Source: Deltaproteobacteria bacterium (GTDB lineage: Bacteria > Desulfobacterota > Desulfovibrionia > Desulfovibrionales > Desulfovibrionaceae). Taken from it: 44,789 bases of DNA. The stretch is taken from positions 1-44,789 of the forward strand of contig JAITWK010000041.1 of NCBI GenBank assembly GCA_031285295.1. The letters are read 5' to 3'. The position numbers and the translations under genes are program-made. The first letter of the stretch is position 1; every line of letters starts with the position of its first letter. Below the pieces are notes generated by a model that was given only the letters and a program-made list of their open reading frames with translations, had not been told where the DNA came from and made no database searches. Shown one piece after another: positions 1 through 8,142 of the stretch.

Positions 1-126
1 GTCTCCCGGCTCTTCGGGCACAACGGGGTCTTCGGGGTCATCGTCTCCCGGCTCTTCGGGCACAACGGGGTATTCGGGGTCATCGTCTCCCGGCTCTTCG
101 GGCACAACTGGATCTTCGGGGGCATA
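1..126 (-). repeat. Three 42-bp tandem repeats inside the adhesin gene
   Basis: Three consecutive 42-bp units (1-42, 43-84, 85-126) encode a 14-residue Pro/Asp/Glu-rich unit. The first two differ by one base; the third is more diverged, and 127-168 begins as a decayed fourth. The array continues left of the window. In-frame repeats of this kind can change copy number and so the length of the linker. Confidence 0.85.
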
Positions 127-624
127 GTCTCCCGGCCCATCGGGCACAACAGGAGTGTTGTTGCCGCTGTTGCCATACTCACCGGAGGCCGCCAGCATGG
201 ATTCCGGAGCTTCGGTCGTGCCGACCCAGTTTGCCGTACCGAGCGCATCGAGGCGGGCAACTCCATCGATGAGATCGCCAGCACCATCGTCATATTCCCC
301 TGCACCGCCACTGTCGTTCGCGCTGGAAGACGGCCCGGCTGCGGTTTCAATATCCATCGCGTCGTTGAGTTGCCGGAGAAGATCAGCACCGGCGATCTCC
401 GTGCCGTCTTCAAGCACGAAAGCGGGAAGCGCCTTGCCGTCTGTGACGAAAAAATTCTGGATGCTCGTTTCCGCGCCGTTATCGAACCGGACAACAAGGT
501 CGTTGCCCACCCTGTCTACACTGACGACTGACGCGTTGAACGCGAAGGCCACGGACTGATCAGCTTCCAGCGTGACAGATTGCCTTTCCCCCATTTCCGG
601 CCTGTTGATGCGTACCGTACTCAT
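1..624 (-). CDS. Large surface adhesin, N-terminal part (runs off the left edge)
   Basis: An open frame of 208 codons starts at ATG 624 and has no stop before base 1, so the gene is cut by the window edge. A strong purine-rich site (GGGGGAG) lies about 6 bases before the ATG. The first ~90 residues (MSTVRINRPEMGERQSVTLE, then a VDRVGNDLVVRFDNGAETSI stretch ending in a VTDG..LPAFVLEDG segment) resemble the N-terminal prefix of giant type I-secreted adhesins of the BapA/LapA kind, where this part holds the protein at the outer membrane. There is no Sec signal peptide, as expected for type I secretion. From about residue 150 the chain becomes a proline- and acid-rich linker built of 14-residue units (PEEPGDDDPEDPVV). 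The assignment rests on this architecture; the C-terminal repeats and secretion signal lie outside the window. Confidence 0.7.
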   Translation of the reverse strand, partial: MSTVRINRPEMGERQSVTLEADQSVAFAFNASVVSVDRVGNDLVVRFDNGAETSIQNFFVTDGKALPAFVLEDGTEIAGADLLRQLNDAMDIETAAGPSSSANDSGGAGEYDDGAGDLIDGVARLDALGTANWVGTTEAPESMLAASGEYGNSGNNTPVVPDGPGDYAPEDPVVPEEPGDDDPEYPVVPEEPGDDDPEDPVVPEEPGD

Positions 625-1119
625 GTTCACTCCCCCTGTTAAAACTATGGTTTATCCCGGCGAAGCCCGCCGTTGGCTATGCCCCCCCACCATACACACG
701 ACAAAACAGCCCTATCCCCATTTTCCTATCTTCAACTTTTATAGATAATGAATACGGGTTCCTGCGCCAAGAGAGTCAATACCCGGTTGCACTTTTTTGA
801 AAAAAAGGAGATTCCTAAGGAGATCTCTATGGATTACCTGTAAAATTATGTTGTTATGCAGATACGTTAGTCACGCTGAGAGATGCGGAACGGCGGAATT
901 GCCTTCCAAAAGTCCTCAAAACTTTATTTGCCGATAGAGTTTTGCGTGATCGGATGAAGAAAGGGGGGAGGATACCGCACGACAGTGGTGGCTATGTGTC
1001 GCGTTATGTCGTGCGGGAAGGAAATACGCCTTATCCTGCTGTTGCAGAGAGTGTTCCATTCTCGCTTGTTCCGTGCTAATTTTTTTTAACCAAAAACAGG
1101 GAGGCTGGCGCGAAAGAAG
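625..1119. other. Intergenic region between adhesin and MerR regulator
   Basis: This region of about 495 bases separates two divergent genes, so it should carry both promoters. It contains the inverted repeat at 975-1016. A plus-strand frame is open from about 846 to the stop at 1077-1079 (from ATG 954 it gives 41 residues), but it has no good ribosome site and I recognise no family, so I do not call it a gene. Nothing else could be supported. Confidence 0.5.
975..1016. promoter_or_regulatory. 10-bp inverted repeat upstream of the MerR gene
   Basis: CCGCACGACA at 975-984 is repeated as its exact reverse complement TGTCGTGCGG at 1007-1016, with 22 bases between. It lies about 100 bases before the MerR start and 350 bases before the adhesin start. 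It could be an operator with widely spaced half-sites or an RNA hairpin. There is no T-run, so it is not a simple terminator. Confidence 0.4.
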
Positions 1120-1923
1120 ATGAAAAAGCTTCTGTCCATAAAAGAATTTTCCGAGTTAACAGGCATCGGGCAACAGGCCTTGCGCCATTGGGATTCCTTC
1201 GGGCTGTTTGTTCCCGCCTACCGCAACCCGGATACCGGCTACCGTTATTACACCCCTGATCAGATCATAATGGTCAAATTCATTACCGTTTTGAGCTCCC
1301 TGAATATTCCGCTGAAAACCCTCGCCGCCATGAGGGAAGGCCGAAGCCCCGAAAGTACCCGCACTTTAATTGAGCAGCAGGCTCGCTTGCTGGACATTGA
1401 AATGCGCCGATTGCGCGAACAGTATGCCGTCATGTTCACGCGGTTGCAGTTGATACGGTTGGGGGATAAAGCGCCGGACGGGGAAACATCTGTGCGCGTC
1501 ACGCGTATGGAGGAGATGCCGTTTATTTTGGGGCCTCGCAACGAATGGAAAGAGGATGAAAAGTTTTTCGATCCCTTCATCCATTTTTGCAGACAGGCCA
1601 ATGAGTTGCGGATTAACCTCAATTACCCGATTGCCGCGCGTCACGAGAGTATGGACGCCTTTGTTAGCGCCCCCGGCAAACCGGAATATTTTTTATCGCT
1701 CGATCCTGCGGGTAACCGAGCCTGCCCTGCGGGGGACTATCTGTGCGGGTTTACGCGCGGCCATTATGGCGAGTTAGGCGATTTGCCCGAAAGAATGACG
1801 ACATTCATGCGGGAAAACAATCTCGCCGTTTCCGGCCCGGTTTATACCGCCTATCTGCACGACGAACTCTGCCTGGAAGACCCAACGCGCTATCTGGCGC
1901 ATGTGTGCGTGGCGGTTGTATAA
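1120..1923 (+). CDS. MerR-family regulator with a GyrI-like effector domain
   Basis: This 267-residue protein starts with a winged helix of the MerR family: LLSIKEFSELTGIGQQALRHWD is the helix-turn-helix, followed by the GLF.P......GYRYYTPDQI wing (residues about 4-48). A helical linker (about 80-115) follows, and then a C-terminal domain of about 150 residues of the GyrI/BmrR effector type. Its last segment (GPVYTAYLHDE near residue 240) resembles the drug-binding fold. Family members bend promoters with long spacers and switch on transporters or detoxification genes when a small molecule binds. It is divergent from the adhesin gene, so that gene is a possible target, but this is only positional. 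The start is the first ATG of the domain. Confidence 0.85.
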   Translation: MKKLLSIKEFSELTGIGQQALRHWDSFGLFVPAYRNPDTGYRYYTPDQIIMVKFITVLSSLNIPLKTLAAMREGRSPESTRTLIEQQARLLDIEMRRLREQYAVMFTRLQLIRLGDKAPDGETSVRVTRMEEMPFILGPRNEWKEDEKFFDPFIHFCRQANELRINLNYPIAARHESMDAFVSAPGKPEYFLSLDPAGNRACPAGDYLCGFTRGHYGELGDLPERMTTFMRENNLAVSGPVYTAYLHDELCLEDPTRYLAHVCVAVV

Positions 1924-2033
1924 ATTACCGCTATTTGACCTTGCCGTAAAACTTTACCTTGATTGTAGCAGCCTCCAGCGATATACATAATTCAGTCTGA
2001 ATTATGGTCGTTTTTTTGGGAAAGGAGAGTGCC

Positions 2034-2342
2034 ATGCTGTTGAGTGAATCTGTAAAGCCTGTCACCTGGGTTAAAGCAAATGCCGCCCAGATGCTCAAAG
2101 ATATTGAAGACACGGGTAAATCTATTGTCATCACCAAAAATGGGGAAGCCAAAGCTATCGTCATGGACATCCGTGAGCATGAAAAAAACCAGGACACTAT
2201 GGCGATGTTGCGCATGCTTGCCGATAGTTCCGCCGCTTTGAAAGCCGGTCAGCATCGAACACCAGCCGAAGTATTCAGCAGTGCCAGGAATGTTATCCAG
2301 GAAATTAGAGCAAGAAAGGCTGCCGAGGCGAGGATCATATAA
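2034..2342 (+). CDS. Phd/YefM-family antitoxin
   Basis: This 102-residue protein begins MLLSESVKPVTWVKANAAQM and continues with an IVITKNGEAKAIVMD segment, the fold that Phd/YefM antitoxins use to bind operator DNA. The C-terminal half (about 60-102) is the usual variable toxin-binding tail. The start at 2034 is preferred over an in-frame ATG at 2004 because AAGGAG lies just before it. The stop overlaps the start of the toxin gene by one base (TAATG), typical of a co-translated pair. Such antitoxins repress their own operon, and the complex with the toxin strengthens repression. Confidence 0.87.
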   Translation: MLLSESVKPVTWVKANAAQMLKDIEDTGKSIVITKNGEAKAIVMDIREHEKNQDTMAMLRMLADSSAALKAGQHRTPAEVFSSARNVIQEIRARKAAEARII

Positions 2343-2686
2343 TGGCCCGCACATGGGAAGTTATTATCCTGGGGCCAGCGGATCGAGACATTCTTGAAAT
2401 CGTTGCATATCTTGCCGAGTATGAAAGCCTGGATATTGCTGATAAAATTCTTAATCGTATTGAAGAGACTATCAATGGCTTATCACGATTTCCAGACCGG
2501 GGACGCATCCCGCCAGAATTAGAAAAGCAATCCCACACATTCAGGGAAATACAGATTTGGCCTTACCGCGTCATTTATGAAGTTGAGCTTCAACAAAACA
2601 GGGTAAGCGTACATATTGTTATTGATGGGCGGCGCAATGCACAAAGCGTTATGGAAGAAAGACTTCTACGGACCTCGCATTTTTAA
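2342..2686 (+). CDS. RelE/ParE-family toxin
   Basis: This 114-residue protein of the RelE/ParE fold is translationally coupled to the Phd-type antitoxin before it. Family features are an N-terminal strand and helical hairpin (ADRDILEIVAYLAEYES), the FPDRGRIPPEL loop, and the central strands FREIQIWPYRVIYEVE and VSVHIVIDGRR. ParE-like members poison DNA gyrase and RelE-like members cut mRNA on the ribosome. The PYRVIYEV strand and conserved arginines do not decide between these. It is slightly longer than typical ParE (about 95-100 residues). Confidence 0.85.
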   Translation: MARTWEVIILGPADRDILEIVAYLAEYESLDIADKILNRIEETINGLSRFPDRGRIPPELEKQSHTFREIQIWPYRVIYEVELQQNRVSVHIVIDGRRNAQSVMEERLLRTSHF

Positions 2687-2882
2687 TAAGCGTCTGGCCG
2701 CTCTAACCAGAGCGGCGCCTGAGTCCTTGGAATCACCAGTGAGATATTCGTATCCATAGCAGGACCATCATGAAAACAGAAAGCACCTACCAGTCGCTTG
2801 CAACGGTATAGGATTACGGCCAAGGGGCGCTCTACAGCAAACACGACCACAAAACCGAAATGCCCGGTCGAGGGATGAGGCT

Positions 2883-3497
2883 ATGGCACTACAAAACAAA
2901 TTGGGTATAACCAATGCCGCAGAGCTTGCCAGAAGCGAAGAACGGCTCAGCAAGGCAAAAGCTCTCGATCTTTTTGAAACGGGCTTGCTGGATACCTTTG
3001 AAGTTGGCACTTTCGCGGGTCTTGCAAAAATCCACAAGCACCTCTTTGATGACATATATGATTTTGCCGGGCAAATGCGTACCGTCAACATCGCAAAGGG
3101 CAACTTCCGTTTCGCTCCTGTGATGTATCTTGAAGCTGCCCTCAAAAATATCGACCTGATGCCGCAAACAAATTTCGATGAAATCATTGAGAAGTATGTG
3201 GAGATGAACGTAGCGCACCCCTTCCGTGAAGGTAATGGCCGCAGTACACGTATATGGCTTGATGCTATTTTGAAAAAAGAAATCCAGCGCGTTGTTGATT
3301 GGAGCAATGTTGACAAGGAAGATTACTTTCTTGCCATGGAGCGTAGCCCGATAAAAACTGTTGAAATAAAAGTGCTATTGAAAAATGCGCTGACCGACAA
3401 AATCAATGACCGCGAAGTGTATATGAAAGGCATTGATGCCAGTTATTACTATGAGGGATATAGCGTTTATAAGACGGAAAATCTTAAAAATAGCTGA
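2883..3497 (+). CDS. Class III Fic-domain protein adenylyltransferase
   Basis: This 204-residue single-domain Fic protein has the complete catalytic motif HPFREGNGR at residues 112-120 (His is the base; the acidic residue binds the metal; GNGR binds the ATP phosphates). The start MALQNKLGIT is the usual beginning of these proteins. Near the C-terminus SYYYEG (Ser187 to Glu191) fits the inhibitory motif [S/T]xxxE[G/N]. At the C-terminus this defines class III, the group of Neisseria Fic proteins that are self-inhibited and known to AMPylate gyrase/topoisomerase subunits. No separate antitoxin gene is needed in this class, and none is visible. It lies 75 bases before the DUF262 nuclease gene and probably shares its transcript. 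The ribosome site is weak. A 13-codon frame at 2770-2811 is not a recognisable partner. Confidence 0.9.
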   Translation: MALQNKLGITNAAELARSEERLSKAKALDLFETGLLDTFEVGTFAGLAKIHKHLFDDIYDFAGQMRTVNIAKGNFRFAPVMYLEAALKNIDLMPQTNFDEIIEKYVEMNVAHPFREGNGRSTRIWLDAILKKEIQRVVDWSNVDKEDYFLAMERSPIKTVEIKVLLKNALTDKINDREVYMKGIDASYYYEGYSVYKTENLKNS

Positions 3498-3571
3498 TAC
3501 ACGAAGTGAAATTGGGAAAACTCTTATCCACACGAAAAAACACTCAGCTGTGCTCATAGGAGAAAAAACAC

Positions 3572-5461
3572 ATGGCCGGACACTACGAAAATCCCATAAG
3601 CATCAAAGAGGCCATCGACGCCATCAACGGAAACGATTTTCTGTTGCCCGCCATTCAAAGAAAATTCGAATGGAAAAGTTCTCAAATTTGTGCGCTGTTC
3701 GATTCTCTGATGCGAGGCTATCCCATAAACACGTTCATGCTTTGGGAAGTACGCGACAAGGATGTTAAAAACGACTACAAATTCTATACAATACTCAAGG
3801 AATACTGTGAAAGATTCAAAGAAGAAAATCCCTCAATCGCTACAAACGCAGCCTTTAAGGATTTCAACGCTATTATCGACGGGCAGCAACGGCTGACATC
3901 GCTGTACATCGGGTTGTGTGGCACCTACGCCTACAAGCGGCCACGGGTCTGGTGGCCAACCTCGCATGACGAACGGATTCTGCCACCAAGAAAACTGTAC
4001 CTAGACCTTTTGCGCGGAATTCAGTCAGAAGACGAGGATCGTGTCACCTATAATTTCCGTTTTCTAAGCGATGCACAATACGCACAATCCATGAATAGTA
4101 ACGGCGAACGCGAAAATCATTGGTTCTGTTTGCACGAAATTCTGCGTTTTTCCCAATATGACGAAGCCGACAAAGTCCTGATGAAGATTGTCATTCCAGA
4201 GCTGCAGAAGATAGGGCTTGCTGGCAATGAATTCGCCAGTGAAACGTTACTTAAACTATATACGGTCGTCAGAAATGCCAAGGTTATTCATTATTTTAAG
4301 GAAAAAGAGCAAAAGCCTGATCATATTCTTGATGTTTTCATTCGCACAAACAGCGGGGGCACGCCGCTCAGCTTCTCCACTCTTTTGGTTTCCATCGCCG
4401 TTGCTAACTGGAACGGCGACTTTCGCAACGAGCTTGACGCATTAACCAAACTCATTAGTCAAAGCCAGGACATGGGATTTTATATTGAACGGGATTGGAT
4501 TTTGAAGACAACGCTCATGCTTACGGACGCGGATATCAGATTCAAGGTCAAAAACTTCGGTGCCCCGCAAGTGGACAAGATACAGACGCAGTGGCCGGAA
4601 ATGAAAGAGTGTATCCTCAAAACTTTTCGTTTTATCCGTCGCTGCGGCATCAACGTGCAGTCCCTGACCTCAAAGAACGCCGTTATGCCGATCTGCTATT
4701 ATCTCTATAAAAAACAATATGATGGCCAGCCTCTGTATAAAACTATAGACAGCCTCGCCAGGCATGGCGAAGAGTATAAAAATATAAGCAAATGGCTATA
4801 CATGGTTCTACTTAAAGGAACTTTCGGCGTTCAATCGGATACGATTCTTGAAGGAATGCGTGCTGTTCTGGACGAAAATATGACAGTGGCCTCTTTTCCC
4901 CTACAACAGATTGTCGACAAATATGTTGGACAAAATAAAGACCTACGCTTTGATGATGCATACCTTGATCGCTTGCTTGATACCAGGTACGGCGATGCGC
5001 GGTGTAGACCACTGCTACATTTGATTCATCCTGAAAAGGACGCGATGGAGATATTTGACGTGGATCACCTGCATTCTCAGGACGAATTCAAACCCGCAAA
5101 TCTCAAAAAACACGAATTTTTATCAACGAATGTGGAAAAATACGATTTTTACGTTAACCCTGCTCACTGGAACAGTCTGCCGAACTTGTACCTGCTTAAT
5201 GATTCGCTCAATAGATCAAAGGGAGCATCACCTCTGGCGGACTGGCTTGCATCGCCGGACGCGCGTTTGTCTGCCGCCAACCTGTCCGTTGACACGGAGG
5301 ACCTGCCCTTTGATGCCTTTCCCGTTTTTTATGCCAAGCGGCGGGCAGAGCAGAAAAAACGACTGCGCACTGCTGTGTTCATAACCACAACAGCGCTGCA
5401 TTTTGAGGTTCCGGCAACAGACGAGCTTGATGAAGAGGTGACGGAAGAAAGTAACATTTAG
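3572..5461 (+). CDS. DUF262-HNH protein, GmrSD-like type IV restriction enzyme
   Basis: This 629-residue protein joins the two halves of the GmrS/GmrD system. The N-terminal DUF262 domain (about 1-280) has LLPAIQRKFEW and the hallmark IIDGQQRLTSL (DGQQR at 103-107), a ParB/sulfiredoxin-like nucleotide-hydrolysing centre. After a helical middle, the C-terminal part has a DUF1524-type HNH centre: FDVDHLHSQ near residue 498, NSLPNLYLLN and LNRSKG near 540-551. Known relatives cut DNA with modified bases such as glucosylated hydroxymethylcytosine and defend against phages. AGGAGA precedes the ATG at good spacing. It sits directly after fic and inside a run of toxin-antitoxin genes. Substrate specificity cannot be read from sequence. 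Confidence 0.85.
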   Translation: MAGHYENPISIKEAIDAINGNDFLLPAIQRKFEWKSSQICALFDSLMRGYPINTFMLWEVRDKDVKNDYKFYTILKEYCERFKEENPSIATNAAFKDFNAIIDGQQRLTSLYIGLCGTYAYKRPRVWWPTSHDERILPPRKLYLDLLRGIQSEDEDRVTYNFRFLSDAQYAQSMNSNGERENHWFCLHEILRFSQYDEADKVLMKIVIPELQKIGLAGNEFASETLLKLYTVVRNAKVIHYFKEKEQKPDHILDVFIRTNSGGTPLSFSTLLVSIAVANWNGDFRNELDALTKLISQSQDMGFYIERDWILKTTLMLTDADIRFKVKNFGAPQVDKIQTQWPEMKECILKTFRFIRRCGINVQSLTSKNAVMPICYYLYKKQYDGQPLYKTIDSLARHGEEYKNISKWLYMVLLKGTFGVQSDTILEGMRAVLDENMTVASFPLQQIVDKYVGQNKDLRFDDAYLDRLLDTRYGDARCRPLLHLIHPEKDAMEIFDVDHLHSQDEFKPANLKKHEFLSTNVEKYDFYVNPAHWNSLPNLYLLNDSLNRSKGASPLADWLASPDARLSAANLSVDTEDLPFDAFPVFYAKRRAEQKKRLRTAVFITTTALHFEVPATDELDEEVTEESNI

Positions 5462-5820
5462 ACGAATTTTGCTCACCATAACATGTTGCTTTTGCAAATA
5501 CGGTCCATCGGCACAAAGCTTGTAAGCACTGTTTTGAGTACAGCATCTACTTGCATTTGTACCCTCCGTTCCTGCCCCCTTGGCAGCTCTATTTGTCGCT
5601 CAAGATACTGCTCAAACGCGACAAGAGCGGCTCCAAGTTCGCGTGTAAATCTCTCAAGCGTTGCAAATGCCGCGATGATTCCCTCCGGTCTGCACATATG
5701 ACGGATAATAAATTTCAGATTTAGCAGGCTTAGTTTTTTGAGCGACTAAAACCACCACCACGCATTGACTACAGCTAATATTTTATCTATAAATCATGAA
5801 AACAAATATCAAGAGATAAT
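5462..5820. other. 359-bp gap between the DUF262 gene and hipB
   Basis: There is no confident gene here. It contains the weak minus-strand frame at 5473-5697 and, near hipB, an AT-rich stretch (5740-5820) that probably carries the hipBA promoter and operator. Confidence 0.5.
5473..5697 (-). CDS. Doubtful 74-residue protein or gene remnant
   Basis: This frame reads like a real helical protein (MCRPEGIIAAFATLERFTRE, then repeated acidic/hydrophobic heptads, then a Gln/Arg-rich segment). It has no Shine-Dalgarno sequence upstream of the ATG and sits against the end of the DUF262 gene. I recognise no family. It may be the tail of a gene whose front was lost, or a chance frame; an overlapping plus-strand frame at 5483-5701 looks less protein-like. 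Confidence 0.3.
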   Translation of the reverse strand: MCRPEGIIAAFATLERFTRELGAALVAFEQYLERQIELPRGQERRVQMQVDAVLKTVLTSFVPMDRICKSNMLW

Positions 5821-6126
5821 ATGTTAGCCGTATCATTAAAAACACCCAAGGAATTTCGCCAGGAACTCGCAGCCCGGGCCAAAGAACGTCGTCTTGCGCT
5901 GAATATTTCGCAGCAGGAACTAGCGGAACATAGCGGTGTCAGCCTTGGCTCCATCAAACGATTTGAAAGCAGCGGACTTATCTCGCTCTCATCTTTATTG
6001 GAAATAGCCCTGGTGTTTGATTGCCTGGGTGACTTCGACAGTATTTTCTCCACCAAAGACACTCCCACCAGCCTGTTCGAACCGGAGCCCAAAAAGCGCA
6101 AGCGCAGTAGCAGGAAGACCTCATGA
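5821..6126 (+). CDS. hipB: HipB-type XRE antitoxin
   Basis: This 101-residue protein has a clear XRE helix-turn-helix (residues about 14-65: FRQELAARAKERRLALNISQ, then QQELAEHSGVSLGSIKRFES). A basic tail follows (PEPKKRKRSSRK) that could touch DNA or the toxin. Its last codons overlap the hipA start (ATGA at 6123-6126), so the two are co-translated with antitoxin first, as in classic hipBA. HipB proteins repress their own promoter and hold HipA inactive. The ribosome site (AAGAGA) is weak. Confidence 0.88.
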   Translation: MLAVSLKTPKEFRQELAARAKERRLALNISQQELAEHSGVSLGSIKRFESSGLISLSSLLEIALVFDCLGDFDSIFSTKDTPTSLFEPEPKKRKRSSRKTS

Positions 6127-7322
6127 GCCAAAACCAAGCCGTTGATTCTCTCGATGTTTTCTGCAATCTGCGCGGTACACGGCATTTTGTCGGCAAACTG
6201 GCTGAACGAAATCGTTCAATCCTTTTTGAATACGACAAAAATTTCCTGAACTCCGGCCTGGAGCTGTCACCTTTCAAGCTTCCGCTCCGCCCAGGCATTT
6301 TTGAGGACAAGGAACGGGTTTTCGATGGTCTGCCCGGCGTATTTAATGACAGCTTGCCCGATGGCTGGGGCTTGCTCCTGCTGGACCGGGCATTACGCAC
6401 CCAAGGTGTCCGGCTGCGCGAAGTATCGCCACTGCAACGCCTTTCCATGGTTGGTTCCGGTGGCATGGGGGCAATAGAGTATGTGCCAAGCCAGGAGGTC
6501 CGCTCCAAGCTGCCCGCTAGCGCATTGCAACTCGACGGCCTTGCGGAAGAAAGCCGTAACATCCTGGCCGAAGGCGAGTCCTCTCTGGAAGTCGTATTCG
6601 ATCTGCTCAAGCTCGGCGGCTCTTCCGGCGGCGCAAGGCCGAAGATTTTGGCCAAAGTATCCGCTGATGGTTTGAAAGTCATGCCGGACGGCACAGGCGG
6701 CGAGGGTTTATCTCCCTGGCTGATCAAGTTCCACGCCAGTGAAGAAAGCCCGGATCAGGGACTTGTAGAGTATGTTTACTCGCTCATGGCGCGGGAGGCC
6801 GGAATCGAGATGCCGGAAACACGGCTTTTCGCGTCACAAACAACTGCGGGTTTTTTCGGTGTACGCCGCTTTGACCGGGAAGAAGACCTGAAAATACACG
6901 TCCATACCGCCGCCGGTATCCTGCACGCTTCGCATCGTCATCCGACTCTGGACTATGAAAATTTGCTCCGCCTGACAAAAATACTGACAAAAGACGTGCG
7001 GGATGTGGAAAAGATGGTGCGGCTGATGGTATTTAACGTCAAATCCGGCAATCGCGACGATCACTCCAAAAACTTTTCCTTCATGCTTGATGACGCCGGG
7101 GATTGGAAATTAGCGCCCGCTTACGATCTAACCCCTTCCGCCGGGTTCAACGGTGAGCATTCCGCCATGGTCAATGGCAAAGGCAGAGATATCACAGATG
7201 CCGACCTTATCCAGGCCGCATCGAGTGTAGACGTACCCAAGAGTTTTGTCATCGCGGCCATTCAAAAAACAGAAGCTGCCCTCACGCGCTTTGAAGCATT
7301 GAAAGAAGAATATCTGAAATAA
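6123..7322 (+). CDS. hipA: HipA-family serine/threonine kinase toxin
   Basis: This 399-residue protein has the full HipA architecture. The N-terminal region (about 10-110, with VFNDSLPDGWGLLLLD) corresponds to the HipA N-subdomain. A glycine-rich loop (GGSSGGARPK, about 160-170) follows. The kinase core has NRDDHSKNFSF at 310-320 as the catalytic loop and PAYDLTPS at 323-330 as the metal-binding segment. HipA of E. coli phosphorylates glutamyl-tRNA synthetase and triggers persistence; other members use other tRNA synthetases or none known. All the catalytic residues I can identify are present, so the enzyme looks active. It forms an operon with hipB and is the first of two HipA proteins within 4 kb. 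Confidence 0.9.
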   Translation: MSQNQAVDSLDVFCNLRGTRHFVGKLAERNRSILFEYDKNFLNSGLELSPFKLPLRPGIFEDKERVFDGLPGVFNDSLPDGWGLLLLDRALRTQGVRLREVSPLQRLSMVGSGGMGAIEYVPSQEVRSKLPASALQLDGLAEESRNILAEGESSLEVVFDLLKLGGSSGGARPKILAKVSADGLKVMPDGTGGEGLSPWLIKFHASEESPDQGLVEYVYSLMAREAGIEMPETRLFASQTTAGFFGVRRFDREEDLKIHVHTAAGILHASHRHPTLDYENLLRLTKILTKDVRDVEKMVRLMVFNVKSGNRDDHSKNFSFMLDDAGDWKLAPAYDLTPSAGFNGEHSAMVNGKGRDITDADLIQAASSVDVPKSFVIAAIQKTEAALTRFEALKEEYLK

Positions 7323-7380
7323 ATATGCAAAGATTAATGCGGCGCATCCATCCCATAAATTTCAAATACTACTACCCCCA

Positions 7381-8022
7381 CTACCCCCCGGCTTTCGCCG
7401 TGAGTTCAGCGCGTACATCAGCGGGGATATGCAAGGCATCGGCCAGGGCATCCAGATAGCTTAGTTCCATAAAGTGATCCGGATCAATAACCGCGCAAGT
7501 CAGGGTATAAACCTCCAAAGCCTCCTCCGCGCTATGCACGTCCCGCGCAAGGCGCATCGGATCAAGCGGCTCCTGCATGGCTTGCTGGATCAGTGCTTCC
7601 GCTTCCGGGCCAAAATTCAACTTTTGCAGATTATCCTGAATAGCCTGACGTTCCTTGTCGTCAATATGACCGTCACTCTTGGCGGCAAAAACCATGGCCC
7701 GAACCAGCCTCTCCGCACGCAGGTCAGGCGGGGAAACCTGTTTTCCATAGTCCGGCGTGCCGCTGTTGGCTGCCTGAACGCGGTTTTTGTATTTATTCCA
7801 CAACAGGGCGCCGCCCCCGGCAAGCAAGGCTCCGGCAGCTGTTCCACGCGCCGCTTTGCTGGTCAGCAACAACCCGGCGAGACCGCCCAAGGCAGCCGGA
7901 CCGAGCAATCCGGACAAATTGGAAAGACCGCCGCCGTCTTTAGCGTTATTGCCAGCATTGCCGCCACTACGACCTGAAAGCCCCTGCCCAATAATATCCT
8001 GAAGATTTTGCAACAGATTCAT
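7381..8022 (-). CDS. DUF533 (YebE-like) TerB-fold membrane-associated protein
   Basis: This 213-residue protein has a low-complexity Gly/Asn/Ser start (residues 10-35) and then a glycine/alanine-rich hydrophobic stretch (about 37-75) that may be a membrane helix or glycine-zipper. The C-terminal domain of about 110 residues contains MVFAAKSDGHIDDKERQAI, the tellurite-resistance TerB-like acidic helix motif. This is the arrangement of the DUF533/YebE family, whose function is unknown. The ribosome site GGAGAAGAAT precedes the ATG. It is convergent with hipA and sits between the two HipA systems without obvious relation to either. Confidence 0.85.
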   Translation of the reverse strand: MNLLQNLQDIIGQGLSGRSGGNAGNNAKDGGGLSNLSGLLGPAALGGLAGLLLTSKAARGTAAGALLAGGGALLWNKYKNRVQAANSGTPDYGKQVSPPDLRAERLVRAMVFAAKSDGHIDDKERQAIQDNLQKLNFGPEAEALIQQAMQEPLDPMRLARDVHSAEEALEVYTLTCAVIDPDHFMELSYLDALADALHIPADVRAELTAKAGG

Positions 8023-8142
8023 ATTCTTCTCCGTCAGGTTATATGGTACAAGTATAGTATTTATAAGACATCCGGGTGCGTACTGTAGTAAGCAGAAATA
8101 ACGCCTAAAAAAGAGGATACGGGGTCGTTGCGGCCAGGAGCC

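Noticed and set aside
1..126. The 42-bp repeats as a CRISPR array
   Set aside because: The units are contiguous with no spacers and are in frame within a protein gene.
2770..2811. A 13-codon frame before fic, as a possible antitoxin
   Set aside because: It is too short, does not resemble VbhA-type antitoxins, and class III Fic proteins carry their own inhibitory helix.
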